Assembly (NCBI GenBank): GCA_022559845.1
Contig: CM040121.1
Coordinates: 566,296,140-566,360,139, forward strand
Direction: 5' to 3'
Source of the DNA: Amorphophallus konjac
Taxonomy: Eukaryota; Streptophyta; Magnoliopsida; Alismatales; Araceae
Length of the DNA: 64,000 nt
This document shows positions 11,491 through 21,986 of the stretch, one piece after another (the stretch's first letter is position 1; every line of letters starts with the position of its first letter). The position numbers and the translations under genes are program-made. The notes under the pieces were generated by a model, which was not told where the DNA came from, made no database searches, and saw nothing but the letters and a program-made list of their open reading frames with translations.

Positions 11491-12188
11491 ATTCATTGAA
11501 ATATGCTTATCTAGGCCCAGATCATACCTTGCCTGTTATCATTGCTTCTAATCTTACCTCTACTCAGGAATCTCAACTTTTAGAAGTTCTTAAGGTGCAT
11601 AGGAGGGCGATAGGATGGTCTGTGGCAGATTTGAAGGGTATAAGTCCAGATGTTTGTATGCATTATATCTATTTGGAGGACAATGCCAAGTCGAGTAGAG
11701 AGATGCAACGTCAGCTGAATCCAAATATGAAAGAGGTGATGAAGAATGAAGTTGTTAAGTGGTTAGATGCTGGGATAATTTATCCTATTTCTGATAGCAA
11801 ATGGGTTAGCCCGACACAAGTGGTTCCTAAGAAGTCGGGGCTAACAGTGGTCACAAATGAAAAAGGAGAAGAGGTGCCCATGCGATTACAGACGGGATGG
11901 AGGGTTTGTATTGATTACAGTAAATTAAATTCAGAAACAAAGAAAGATCATTTTCCACTCCCGTTTGTTGATCAAATTCTGTAGAGATTGGCTGGGCAAC
12001 AATATTTTTGTTTCTTGGATGGTTATTCCGGATATAATCAAGTTGCTATCTATCCGGAGGATCAAGAAAAAACCACTTTTATGTGCCCCTTTGGCACATT
12101 TACTTTCAGAAGGATGCCATTTGGACTTTGCAATGCCCCTGCTACTTTTCAAAGATATATGATGTCTATATTTTCTCACATGGTGGCG
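11491..12188 (+). pseudogene. Reverse transcriptase N-terminal part, Athila F
   Basis: This contains the finger and palm start: HRRAIGWSVADLKGISPDVCMHYI, VVKWLDAGIIYPISDSKWVSPTQVVPKK, WRVCIDYSKLNSETKKDHFPLPF, FLDGYSGYNQV and FGTFTFRRMPFGLCNAPATFQR. An in-frame TAG at 11982-11984 interrupts it between two conserved motifs. Element G is inserted after SHMV. The catalytic MDD motif and the remainder resume at 19887. Confidence 0.85.
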
Positions 12189-13716
12189 TGTTGTGCAGGT
12201 GGAATGGCGGTCTAGAGGGGGGGTGAATAGATCCGCCCCCAAATTCAAAAACTATTGCAGACTTATGTAAACAATTTAAACTACGCAGCTTAAGCGAAAA
12301 TTAAAGCGTATACTCTATGCATAACAAAGACGAACCTAGGCATGCATCTAGCGGAGATCACAAACAATCACACAAAGGAGACAGGGATTTTTAGGTGGTT
12401 CGGCCAGACATCCAGTCTGCTTACATCCACCCCTCACCAAACCCGGTGAGGCTTCCTTCCCTTCCGCTGACTCACAGCTTGAACACTCCGCTGACTCACA
12501 GCTTGAACAACCTCAGATCTGAGCAGCTCAGCTCAATCTGAATATTCCGCTGACGAACAGCTTGATTAACAGAATAGAAGAATGAAATGAAAGATCGAAT
12601 AGAGATATAAATACAGATCGAGTGTAGAATTCTCCTGATGATTGGGTATCTCGATCTGTAGATGGAGTTCACCGAGCTTCTTCTCTGATTTCAGATCTTG
12701 GCTGATCTTGTGCTGCTGTCGGTGCTTCTCCTACTGCTGCTCTTCTCCTACTGGTGCTTCTTCTGCTGTTGCCCTTGTTTTCTTCTTCTCCTTCTTCTTC
12801 TTGATCTAGGTCGCACAGGCCCCTTTTCTCTTTTCTTCCCACGAGATGCAGACACTTCTCTCTAGATGCAGCGCACTTCCTTTTTCCAGTAGCTTCTTCT
12901 TGCTTCTTTATCTGGGTCGCACAAGCTCTTCCAAGTATGCTTCTTCCCACGACCTGCAGATTTTTCTCTCTAGATGTAGCTCTCTCTAGATGCAGCGCAC
13001 TCTAGATGCAGCGCTCTCTTTTTCCAGCAGCCTCCCTGATTTTAGTTTGCTGCTGCCTCCCTTCCTTCTGCCTTCCCGCCATCTCTTTCTGATTTTTAGG
13101 AACTCCCACGATTTCCGCTAGTTCAGTTGGAGAATCCAATGGGAAATCTCCTATTTTTCAGCTAGGAAGTAGAAGACCAAGTCAAATCCATGAAAAGAAC
13201 CAAAACCTGGCAAAGACTCATGTTTCCTGGCTTATCTGGACCCTCTAGGTGCATACCATAATGGATCCAAGCCTTGGGTATCGGATCTCACAAGAAACGG
13301 GTCCATTTTAGGGCTTACAATTCGCATCTCCGCCCGTGGTCGGCTTCCAGGGCCTCCGTGGTCGGCTTCTGAACAGAACCAGAATTCTCTGGTTTCTGTC
13401 TGCCTTCAAGTGTCGGCTTCTAGGGCCTCCGTGGTCGGCTTCTGAACAGAACCAGAATTCCCTGGTTTCTGTCTGCCTTCAAGTGTCGGCTTCGGAGCCC
13501 TCATGTGTCGGCTTCTGAGCCAGTCCAGAACCTGTTTTGGAGATCTTGAAGGGCTGAGCTTCTGAATTGAGTTTGGTTCATCCTTGACCTTTGGCTGGCC
13601 TATTTTAATCATCAATATACCTGCATTGATCATTTAGATATTAAACATTTGGCATGTGCATATGGTAAAGACAATGAGATACAACTTGTCATCATCAAAA
13701 CAAGGGATGCACAACA
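12189..13716 (-). repeat. 3' LTR of element G
   Basis: It starts TGTTGTGCAGG and ends GATGCACAACA on the plus strand. Early in it comes TCTAGAGGGGGGGTGAATAGA, also present in element D and typical of Sirevirus-like LTRs. A hairpin CCTCACC (12432-12438) / GGTGAGG (12445-12451) is conserved with D. The copy at 18365-19886 lacks one C at its very end and has a 5-bp shorter CCTTC repeat. Confidence 0.9.
13340..13510. repeat. 73-bp tandem repeat in LTR of G
   Basis: The unit begins TCGGCTTCCAGGGCC and recurs at 13340, 13413 and (partial) 13486, an exact 73-base step. It contains GTGGTCGGCTTCTG and CAGAACCAGAATTC. The same array is in the other LTR at about 19511-19681. Its layout matches the 72-bp repeats inside G's gag. 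Confidence 0.8.
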
Positions 13717-13737
13717 TTCTCCCCCTTTTTGATGATG
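13690..13737 (-). promoter_or_regulatory. Stem-loop spanning the PPT/U3 junction of G
   Basis: CATCATCAAAA (13690-13700, inside the LTR) is the exact reverse complement of TTTTGATGATG (13727-13737, outside the LTR). The 26-base loop holds the LTR terminus at 13716 and the polypurine tract. Element D has the same arrangement with longer arms. Confidence 0.7.
13717..13731 (-). other. Polypurine tract of G
   Basis: The minus strand reads AAAAAGGGGGAGAA directly before the LTR terminus TGTTGTGCA. This is the standard position for plus-strand priming. Confidence 0.85.
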
Positions 13738-15762
13738 GCAACTGTAGATCATTGTGAACTATGCATGAAAAGTATTCATGATAGATAAGTCATTATTATG
13801 AATGAGTCATATGATGAATGGACAGACAAGACAGACTTGACACTCTCTCCCTCTTCATATCTCTCTCTACATCTCCCTCTTAACAATCTCTCCCCCTATA
13901 TGAAATACATTGACATTCTCACAATGACACTCTCTCCCCCTTTGACATCATCAAAACAAGATTTGGGAGTTTAGAGGATGAGAGATAAAACTAATATCAG
14001 GGATTGAGGAAAGATGTGGACTAAGTTGTTAGGGATGAGAGGAAGTAATGGCATGAGCAAAGCTGTTCAACATGGTTCACATGAGAGATTTCACCTGAGA
14101 GTTGAAATTGAGGAACACTCATCAATTTTCTTAAAGGCTAAGGTAACTGGCCTTATTATTGCCAATGGTTCAAGACATATAAGCCTCAAATCTGAAGTTA
14201 AAAAACCAAGAGCAATTTCATTCTAGCACATATAACAGTGTTAAAGCAACCTCTTCAAACCAGTTCCCGTCCAAGCTCTTTTGATCGTCAAGATGATTTC
14301 ATTAGTCACCTCTCGGAAGGGTTTTCACTAGTATTGTGGTTAAACTTGTATAAGTTTTGATATTTGCCTTGGGTCAACCATTTTTACAATTTGCTCCTCT
14401 CCTTTTTTTTTACTATAATGAGCAATCAAGTTCAGCATGGCTTTTCAGTGCGAGGAAACATGCTTATCAGACACCAGAGTCCCCGATTACTTCGCACAAC
14501 TGACCATTTTGCTTCCTTTTGGACAGAGTTAACATTTCATATCATGACACTGTCCTCAGCACTTCATTGGTGCAGGGACTTGGTTTCTCAATGAAATATG
14601 CCATTGCTCTGCATTTCCCCTTTTTTTTTTCATTCAGAATATCTTGTAGAAATTTAATGGCGTATTCCCATTTGGCTTTTTCAAGATACACGTTTAAAAA
14701 CAATACTAAGTTAAAACCATTCAACTAGAGTTGCCTCACTACTATCAAAAATTCAATCTCAAGAGAAGGTGAGGACATAGTTCCCTTAGGCTGATTCAAA
14801 ACAATTATATGAACACAGGCCGAAATTTTCATAGGCATTTAATTTCAAATTTCAGAGGTTTATAGACCCCAAACCATTGACTTATTTCCATGGGTCAATT
14901 TCAATAGCTCTCTAAGAAATTAGAAGAGTATTTGCCCATTACTCCCCCTGAAATCATGAACCTGTGTTGAATTCAAATGGGTTGGAATTATTGCAATAAG
15001 GATGTAAGAATGATGATATAAATTGACGACAGTGAATTGAGGAATTTTGCAAGGGTTCTTGATAAGATGGGGGCAAATGCATGAACAACGTTTAGAGTAG
15101 TGGGGACAGAAAGACATAAATGTATTGAGCTCCCCCTCAGTCAAATCGGGTGACTCAATATGCATGCATGACATGTAATGCACTTATTGACCTTTCCAAA
15201 GCTCTTGCTTACATGAATTTTGGACCTTTGGTACTTGGCGAAGGTAAGTCCTCTACGCATAGTGTGGCTTTTAGACAAGCTTAACCTGCCCTTCCACCAA
15301 TCACCATTTGATATACCACAAGTGTCCATGGTATGAATGCATGACTACTACACAAGCAGACTTAGATATGAAAATGGATGTTTGAGTCATGCAAAGGACC
15401 TATACCACATGTGCAACTCCCCCTCACTATGATATGCAATTAGTGATTGAGTTCAAAAACTATTGCAGCACCACCATAATATCTATCAATGGACCAATGC
15501 AGTAGATTTCAGAATTTCATCCAACCATGCAGTGTTTGGCAGCAGCATTACAAGTTTCCAATCAATCAAACATAGCAGAGTATAAGTTTCAATTTGAAGG
15601 ATTACCTGATTCCGTGCAGGCCAGGCCAGTTAAGAAGGTAAACAAAAACTTACTTTTCAATCAAACAACAATTTGCATTTGTTCCTCCTTTGACATGCCT
15701 TGGACAACCATTATCATGATGCCATTTGATATGTATGGCTGCAAGGCTTAGATGCAAGCAAG
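13738..15762 (-). other. Non-coding 3' internal region of G
   Basis: About 2 kb separates gag's stop from the polypurine tract, and I see no pol motif in any frame. It has several extra PPT-like CTCCCCCT blocks (near 13888, 13933, 14941, 15130 and 15417), a multiplicity known in Sireviruses. Fragments such as CCCCGATTACTT and CATTGCTCTGC are shared with the equivalent region of D. An approximately 80-nt conserved motif is at 15237-15322. Confidence 0.7.
15237..15322. other. Conserved ~80-nt motif, copy in G
   Basis: This copy has GGCGAAG, then CTACGCATAGTG, AGACAAGCTTAACCTGCCC and TCACCATTTGATATACCA. The same blocks in the same order occur in D (50562-50655) and in solo LTR H (21908-21986). 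The outer bases TGGTA and TACCA can pair. Function unknown. Confidence 0.6.
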
Positions 15763-18305
15763 TTAAACTGCCAATGTGGGAACCCAAGTAGCTTTGGGTC
15801 CCTTTTGAGTATTTAACTTTTTAAGACATGACGGTATGTCTTTTGGTATCCATAGTTGCCTTACTTGCTTTGGATGTCCATTTGGTCTGCATGAAGAATT
15901 TTTCACCACATCAGTAAAGACATTAGAGAGGTTCGCAATTTTTTGCTTCCTTACAAGATTCATATTTCCATCCTTCCAATAAGTAGAGGGTGATTGAGAC
16001 TTACCATTAACTCTGGATTTACCTGCCCATTGACATTTATGATGATAGTATGATCCATGATGCCCATGTGTTGACCCATGGAAGGGCAAGCATCGACTTT
16101 GAGGGGCTTTATATGTTCTGCTGTAGCCAAAAGTCAACTTTGGAGGGAGTCTTAGTCGACTTCTAACTTCCCAGAAATTCAACCAGTTTCTGTTTCTGGC
16201 TGTGGTCGACACTTGAGGGGGTCGTGGTCGACTGCTGTTCTGCCAGACTTCAGGAAAGCTTCTTGCTCTGCCTGTGGTTGACTCAGGATGGGGTCTTAGT
16301 CGACTTCTGTTCTGCTTCCAGAATTGCTTTTCTCTCATTTGATGGTGGTTAATTGACCTTGAAACTTGGCTTGGTAGTTTGTTCCTATTTGTTGAGAATT
16401 TTGATCTTTCTGACCCATCTAGATAGAGCTTCTGCTGCCTTAGATCCTCTTTAGTTGTTTTGAAGTGGCCGGCTTGTTTCACGGCCTTCCCACTTGATTT
16501 CTTGTCATTTGATCTCATGGTTGCTTGGATCTTGGTTGAGGTGCTTGCATCAGCCATCTTTTCTGACCCATACATGTCAACAAGAGGTTTTTTCCCTTTT
16601 ATGTCTTTTTCATCCATAAAGGTGATAGTTTTTAATTTAAATTCCTTTTTGGCTGTTGGGTTGAAACCTAATCCTTCCTTTTGAAAGTTTACTCTAGATC
16701 CTAACACAGCATCTAGGTTTTCTCTACCTTTCATCAACTTTTCCAAGGAGTTTTGTTTGTCTTTCAGTTCTTCTTGAATCTTTTCAATTTCCTTCTGAAG
16801 TTGACAGTTGACCTCCTTGATTGCATCATATTTTTCATTGGCTAGTATGGTTTCCTTTTCATAGTCTTGCAATTTCAGTTTGAGATCATCTATTTCCCTT
16901 TTTAAGCTCTCATTTTCATCTTTCAAATCTTTTGAATCTGAATTTTGCATTTTCATTCTTAGCTCATCAATTTCATCTCTCAAATTTTCATTCTCATCTT
17001 CTAGATCTTTTAGTTCAGACTTGGAGGCCTCTAACTCATGAACTTGTTTCATCAGATTTGAAATCTCAGTTTGCAAGCATGCAATATTTTCAGATGAAGT
17101 TGTATCATGAGCCATGGTATTTATTTTCTTTTTCAAAGCTTTATTTTCTTTTCTTACAGTATCACATTTATCAAGCAATTCACCATATGCTTCTTGCCAA
17201 TCATCAATGGTGAAATGCTCAAATGGAGAAGAGTTTTCATTTACCTCATACTGACCTATTGCCATAAGACCTAAGTCTTCATTGGTTTCACTGGATGAAC
17301 TCTTCCCTTCACTTTCCTCTTCGTCACTCCAGGTGCTTATCATGGCTTTCTTCTTATCTTTCCTCTTGGAGTGTGTTTTCTTCTCATTGTGTGGACATTC
17401 AGTTTTGATGTGCCCGGGCTTGCTGCAATTGTAACAAACAAGATTGTTATATTTTTTCTCAGATGATTCAGATTTGAACTTGGATGACTTTCTTACCTGA
17501 CCCTTTGGATTCTTGAAGTTTTTACCTTCCTTCTTCAAGAACTTTTCAAATTTTCTGGTTAGTGTGGCAAACTCACCCAAGTCCTCCTCAGTGTTGGATG
17601 ACTCACTATCATCTGAGGACTCCTTGCTATGCTCTTTAGCCTTTAGTGCTAATGGCTTCTTCTTTGATGTTTCTTCCTCATTTCTCTTCAGGTTAAGCTC
17701 ATAAGTCATCAATGAACCTATCAGCTCATCAACAGTCATAGTAGATAAGTTTTTAGAATCCTCAATCACTGTTGCTTTGGTATGCCAAGTAGAAGTTAAA
17801 GATCTAAGGACTTTCCTCACAAGTTCATTATTAGTGTAGTTTTTCCCTAGACCTTTTAAGCTATTAGTTAACTGAGTTAGTCTAGCATACATTTCAGAAA
17901 TGGATTCATGTGGTTCCATTTTAAACATTTCATAATCGAGATAAGCATATTGGCTTTAATTTCTCTTACCTCAGAAGTGCCTTCATATATTACCTCTAAT
18001 CGGTCCCACATTTCCTTGGCAGTGGCACATGAGGAAACCCTTGAAAATTCTGTTGGGTGAAGCGAGCATTGCATAATATTCATTGCTCCCCAGTTCTGAT
18101 TTGACTTCTTTATCTGCTCTCGTGTCCAGGTGTCTTCATCTTCAGGAAGTTGATGTGGCCCTCGGCTTACAACTCTCCATGTTTCATGGTCCTGCGCTCT
18201 GAGAAAGACCTGCATTCGGTTTTTCCAATACGGGTAGTTAGTACCATCAAAATATGGTGGCCTAGTCACCGAATGACCCTCTGCCAATAATCCTTTGGCG
18301 TCCAT
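15763..18305 (-). pseudogene. gag of element G (Sirevirus-like Copia)
   Basis: The start MDAKGLLAEGHSVTRPP at 18305 and PPYFDGTNYPYWKNRMQVFL are typical of Copia gag (UBN2/DUF4219 families). A 1-bp deletion near 17939 shifts the frame within NMLIS..YEMFKM, splitting the gene into 18305-17930 and a 721-codon remainder. That remainder has a CCHC zinc knuckle CYNCSKPGHIKTEC, a long coiled coil (about 17140-16700) and a region of 24-residue repeats. It ends GPKATWVPTLAV, the point just before where Sirevirus pol normally starts. The stop at 15763 is followed by non-coding sequence only. Confidence 0.85.
16128..16330 (-). repeat. 72-bp in-frame repeats inside G gag
   Basis: TCGAC blocks recur at 16156, 16228 and 16300, an exact 72-base (24-codon) step. 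Each unit contains TTCTGTTCTG-like and GTGGTCGAC-like sequence. In protein they read as SRLRP.PEST / SRPRPPQVST / SRLRLPPKLT. The arrangement parallels the 73-bp repeat in the element's own LTRs. Confidence 0.75.
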
Positions 18306-18350
18306 TCCACTAATCTATCCGGGTCGTTGGACCTCTTGAATGGATAACCC

Positions 18351-18362
18351 GCTCTGATACCA
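18351..18362 (-). other. Primer binding site of G (initiator tRNA-Met type)
   Basis: The minus strand reads TGGTATCAGAGC two bases inside the 5' LTR, the standard initiator-Met primer site for Copia elements. Confidence 0.9.
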
Positions 18363-18364
18363 CG

Positions 18365-19886
18365 TGTTGTGCAGGTGGAATGGCGGTCTAGAGGGGGGGG
18401 TGAATAGATCCGCCCCCAAATTCAAAAACTATTGCAGACTTATGTAAACAATTTAAACTATGCGGCTTAAGCGGAAATTAAAGCGTATACTCTATGCATA
18501 ACAAAGACGAACCTAGGCATGCATCTAGCGGAGATCACAAACAATCACACAAAGGAGACAGGGATTTTTAGGTGGTTCGGCCAGACATCCAGTCTGCTTA
18601 CATCCACCCCTCACCAAACCCGGTGAGGCTTCCTTCCGCTGACTCACAGCTTGAACACTCCGCTGACTCACAGCTTGAACAACCTCAGATCTGAGCAGCT
18701 CAGCTCAATCTGAATATTCCGCTGACGAACAGCTTGATTAACAGAATAGAAGAATGAAATGAAAGATCGAATAGAGATATAAATACAGATCGAGTGTAGA
18801 ATTCTCCTGATGATTGGGTATCTCGATCTGTAGATGGAGTTCACCGAGCTTCTTCTCTGATTTCAGATCTTGGCTGATCTTGTGCTGCTGTCGGTGCTTC
18901 TCCTACTGCTGCTCTTCTCCTACTGGTGCTTCTTCTGCTGTTGCCCTTGTTTTCTTCTTCTCCTCTTCTTCTTGATCTAGGTCGCACAGGCCCCTTTTCT
19001 CTTTTCTTCCCACGAGATGCAGACACTTCTCTCTAGATGCAGCGCACTTCCTTTTTCCAGTAGCTTCTTCTTGCTTCTTTATCTGGGTCGCACAAGCTCT
19101 TCCAAGTATGCTTCTTCCCACGACCTGCAGATTTTTCTCTCTAGATGTAGCTCTCTCTAGATGCAGCGCACTCTAGATGCAGCGCTCTCTTTTTCCAGCA
19201 GCGTCCCTGATTTTAGTTTGCTGCTGCCTCCCTTCCTTCTGCCTTCCCGCCATCTCTTTCTGATTTTTAGGAACTCCCACGATTTCTGCTAGTTCAGTTG
19301 GAGAATCCAATGGGAAATCTCCTATTTTTCAGCTAGGAAGTAGAAGACCAAGTCAAATCCATGAAAAGAACCAAAACCTGGCAAAGACCCATGTTTCCTG
19401 GCTTATCTGGACCCTCTAGGTGCGTACCATAATGGATCCAAGCCTTGGGTATCGGATCTCACAAGAAACGGGTCCATTTTAGGGCTTACAATTCGCATCT
19501 CCGCCCGTGGTCGGCTTCCAGGGCCTCCGTGGTCGGCTTCTGAACAGAACCAGAATTCTCTGGTTTCTATCTGCCTTCAAGTGTCGGCTTCCAGGGCCTC
19601 CGTGGTCGACTTCTGAACAGAACCAGAATTCCCTGGTTTCTGTCTGCCTTCAAGTGTCGGCTTCGGAGCCCTCAGGTGTCGGCTTCTGAGCCAGTCCAGA
19701 ACCTGTTTTGGAGATCTTGAAGGGCTGAGCTTCTGAATTGAGTTTGGTTCATCCTTGACCTTTGGCTGGCCTATTTTAATCATCAATATACCTGCATTGA
19801 TCATTTAGATATTAAACATTTGGCATATGCTTATGGTAAAGATAATGAGATACAACTTGTCATCATCAAAACAAGGGATGACAACA
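18365..19886 (-). repeat. 5' LTR of element G
   Basis: It is a direct repeat of 12189-13716, from TGTTGTGCAGG to ATGACAACA, where one C of the terminal TGCACAACA is lost. It carries the same 73-bp repeats and CCTCACC hairpin. An AT-rich GATATAAATAC block at about 18777 (12605 in the other LTR) is a weak candidate for the promoter region. Confidence 0.9.
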
Positions 19887-21304
19887 GGGGAGACTTTGGA
19901 AGTTTTCATGGATGATTTTTCGGTGTTTGGTGATTCATTTGAGGGGAGCTTGAAAATTTTGACTCAGGTTTTGAAAAGATGCATTGAATCCAATTTGGTG
20001 TTAAGTTGGGAGAAGAGCCACTTTATGGTGAGGGAAGGCATAATTTTAGGCCATGTGATTTCGGAAAGGGGAATAGAGGTCGATAAAGCCAAAGTAGATT
20101 TGATTCTCAATCTTCCTCCCCCTACATCTGTCAAGCAAATCAGATCCTTTCTTGGCCATGCTGGATTTTATAGAAGATTCATTCACAACTTCTCTACCAT
20201 TGCTCGTCCCCTCACACAATTGCTTGCTAAAGATACTCCATTCCATTTCGATGATTCTTGTCTCAAAGCCTTTAATTCTTTGAAAGCGGCTCTTACTCAA
20301 GCTCCGATTCTTCAATCTCCAGATTGGCCGCTTCCTTTCGAGATTATGTGTGATGCCTCGGACTATGCTGTTGGAGCTGTCTTAGGTCAAAGGATAGATA
20401 AGAAGCGCGTGGTAATCTACTACGCGAGTCGCACCCTCGCTGATGCTCAGTTGAATTACACCATCACGGAGAAGGAGCTGCTAGCTGTTGTGTTTGCCCT
20501 AGAAAAATTTCGATCATATCTTTTAGGGGCTAAGGTTATTGTTTACTCCGATCATTCTGCCTTAAAATATTTACTTTCCAAAAAGGATGCTAAGCCTCGT
20601 CTCATTAGATGGATTCTATTGTTACAAGAGTTTGATATAGAAATTAGAGACGAGAAGGGGTTAGCCAATGAGGTTGCTGATCATTTATCCAGGATAGTGT
20701 TACCAAAAGGTGCTCCAATGTTTGATTCTTTTCCCGATGAGCAGATTCTTTCCCTCTCTCATTCTTCAACTCCTTGGTATGCTAATATTGTCAACTACCT
20801 GGCGGTAGGTCAGATCCCGGGAGGGTGGACTAGGCAAGAGAAGGATCACTTCTTTTCTAAGGTAAAACACTATTTCTGGGAGGACCCTGAGCTGTTTCAT
20901 ATGGGTCCCGATCAGATCATTAGAAGATGTGTCCCTGAGGAAGAACAGCAATCAGTATTGAATTTTTGTCATAATTTAGCTTGTGGGGGACACTTCTCTG
21001 GAAAGAAGACAGCGGCAAAAGTCCTACAAAGTGGATTTTATTGGCCCACGTTATTTAAGGATGCTTATAAATTTTCTAAATCTTGTTTGAGATGTCAAGC
21101 CGTGGGTAATAATTCGAAGAAAGATATGATGCCGCTAAATCCCATTCTGGTGGTTGAAATTTTTGATGTCTGTGGAATAGATTTTATGGGACCGTTTCCA
21201 TCTTCATTTGGTAATGAATATATCTTGGTGGCGGTCGATTATGTTTCCAAATGGATTGAAGTCATTGCTACTAAGACAAATGACCATAAGGTGGTTATGA
21301 AGTT
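19887..21304 (+). pseudogene. Reverse transcriptase C-terminus, RNase H and integrase N-terminus, Athila F
   Basis: The frame resumes after element G with [11 protein letters not shown], the catalytic Asp pair. The thumb follows: [19 protein letters not shown] and [17 protein letters not shown]. RNase H shows [48 protein letters not shown] and [11 protein letters not shown], with its catalytic acidic residues intact. The integrase finger appears as [26 protein letters not shown] and C..C in SCLRCQAVG. The core starts at [10 protein letters not shown]. The segment is open throughout and is cut by solo LTR H after VVMKF. Confidence 0.88.
21300..21304. repeat. Target-site duplication AAGTT of H, left copy
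   Basis: AAGTT is repeated exactly at 25143-25147. Removing the insert and one copy restores the integrase frame. Confidence 0.88.
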
Positions 21305-21907
21305 TGTGACGCCCCGACTCGGAGACCCGGTCCAGTCGTAAAGACTCGCGTCGGATCCCGATCGTAACGTCACAGTGGGAACAACCCAAGCGGTATAATT
21401 ACGATTGAGAATTACACTTAAACATTGAGATATCATTGCAGCGGAAATGAAAATACTCAATTCATCAACTTACAGTCAAATGACTACATCCACATAGATA
21501 GAAATAACGATAACAATTTCACACGTCTTTTATTATATAACCAAATTTCACACTCTTTTTTTTTTTTACATAAGACATAACTCATAACATAACTACCTAA
21601 GATAAAGACTAGTAGTAAAATCCGAGCCGCGGTCAAACACTGCGAGATCACTCCTCGCTTCCTTCTACCGCTTCTCCTGAAATTGTTCAACGGGGTGAGT
21701 CTACGAATAGACCCAGTAAGAGACTAAGCATAGTCCCCAGTCAAAACATGTATCAACATATCCAAAGTGATTTACGGTAATTTATTTCATCAAGTCATTC
21801 TATTATCATTTGACAAAGAAAGTATGTACATTAAAATTTATCCTACCCATGACAAAGTAAATAAGGATTCATCATTTGTAAATATTAACTAATGATTCCA
21901 ATACTAG

Positions 21908-21986
21908 GCGGAGTAGTCTCACGCATAGTGAAAGGATCCAGACAGATGTAATCTGCCCTTTTCCAAATCACCATTCGATATACTGG
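21908..21986. other. Conserved ~80-nt motif, copy in H
   Basis: GGCGGAG, CTCACGCATAGTG, CAGACAG, ATCTGCCC and TCACCATTCGATATACTGG occur in the same order as in G and D. A local stem CAGA/TCTG replaces CAGG/CCTG of D, a paired change. Confidence 0.6.

Larger units (their letters stand above)
12189..19886 (-). mobile_element. Element G: gag-only Sirevirus-like Copia element (TR-GAG type)
   Basis: Direct LTRs of 1528 and 1522 bp (TGTTGTGCA to TGCACAACA, with 9-bp inverted ends) flank a single minus-strand gag and a non-coding 2-kb tail. The primer site is initiator-Met type, and the polypurine tract is at 13717-13731. No protease, integrase or reverse transcriptase is present, so it depends on a relative for movement. 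Gag-only LTR elements of this kind have been called TR-GAGs. The LTRs differ by only a few substitutions and small indels, so insertion is recent compared with F. The target duplication is imperfect (GGCG left, GGGG right). Confidence 0.87.

Noticed and set aside
12632..12645. Possible hammerhead ribozyme core (CTGATGA) in G's LTR
   Set aside because: The matching GAAA and stem arrangement is not present.
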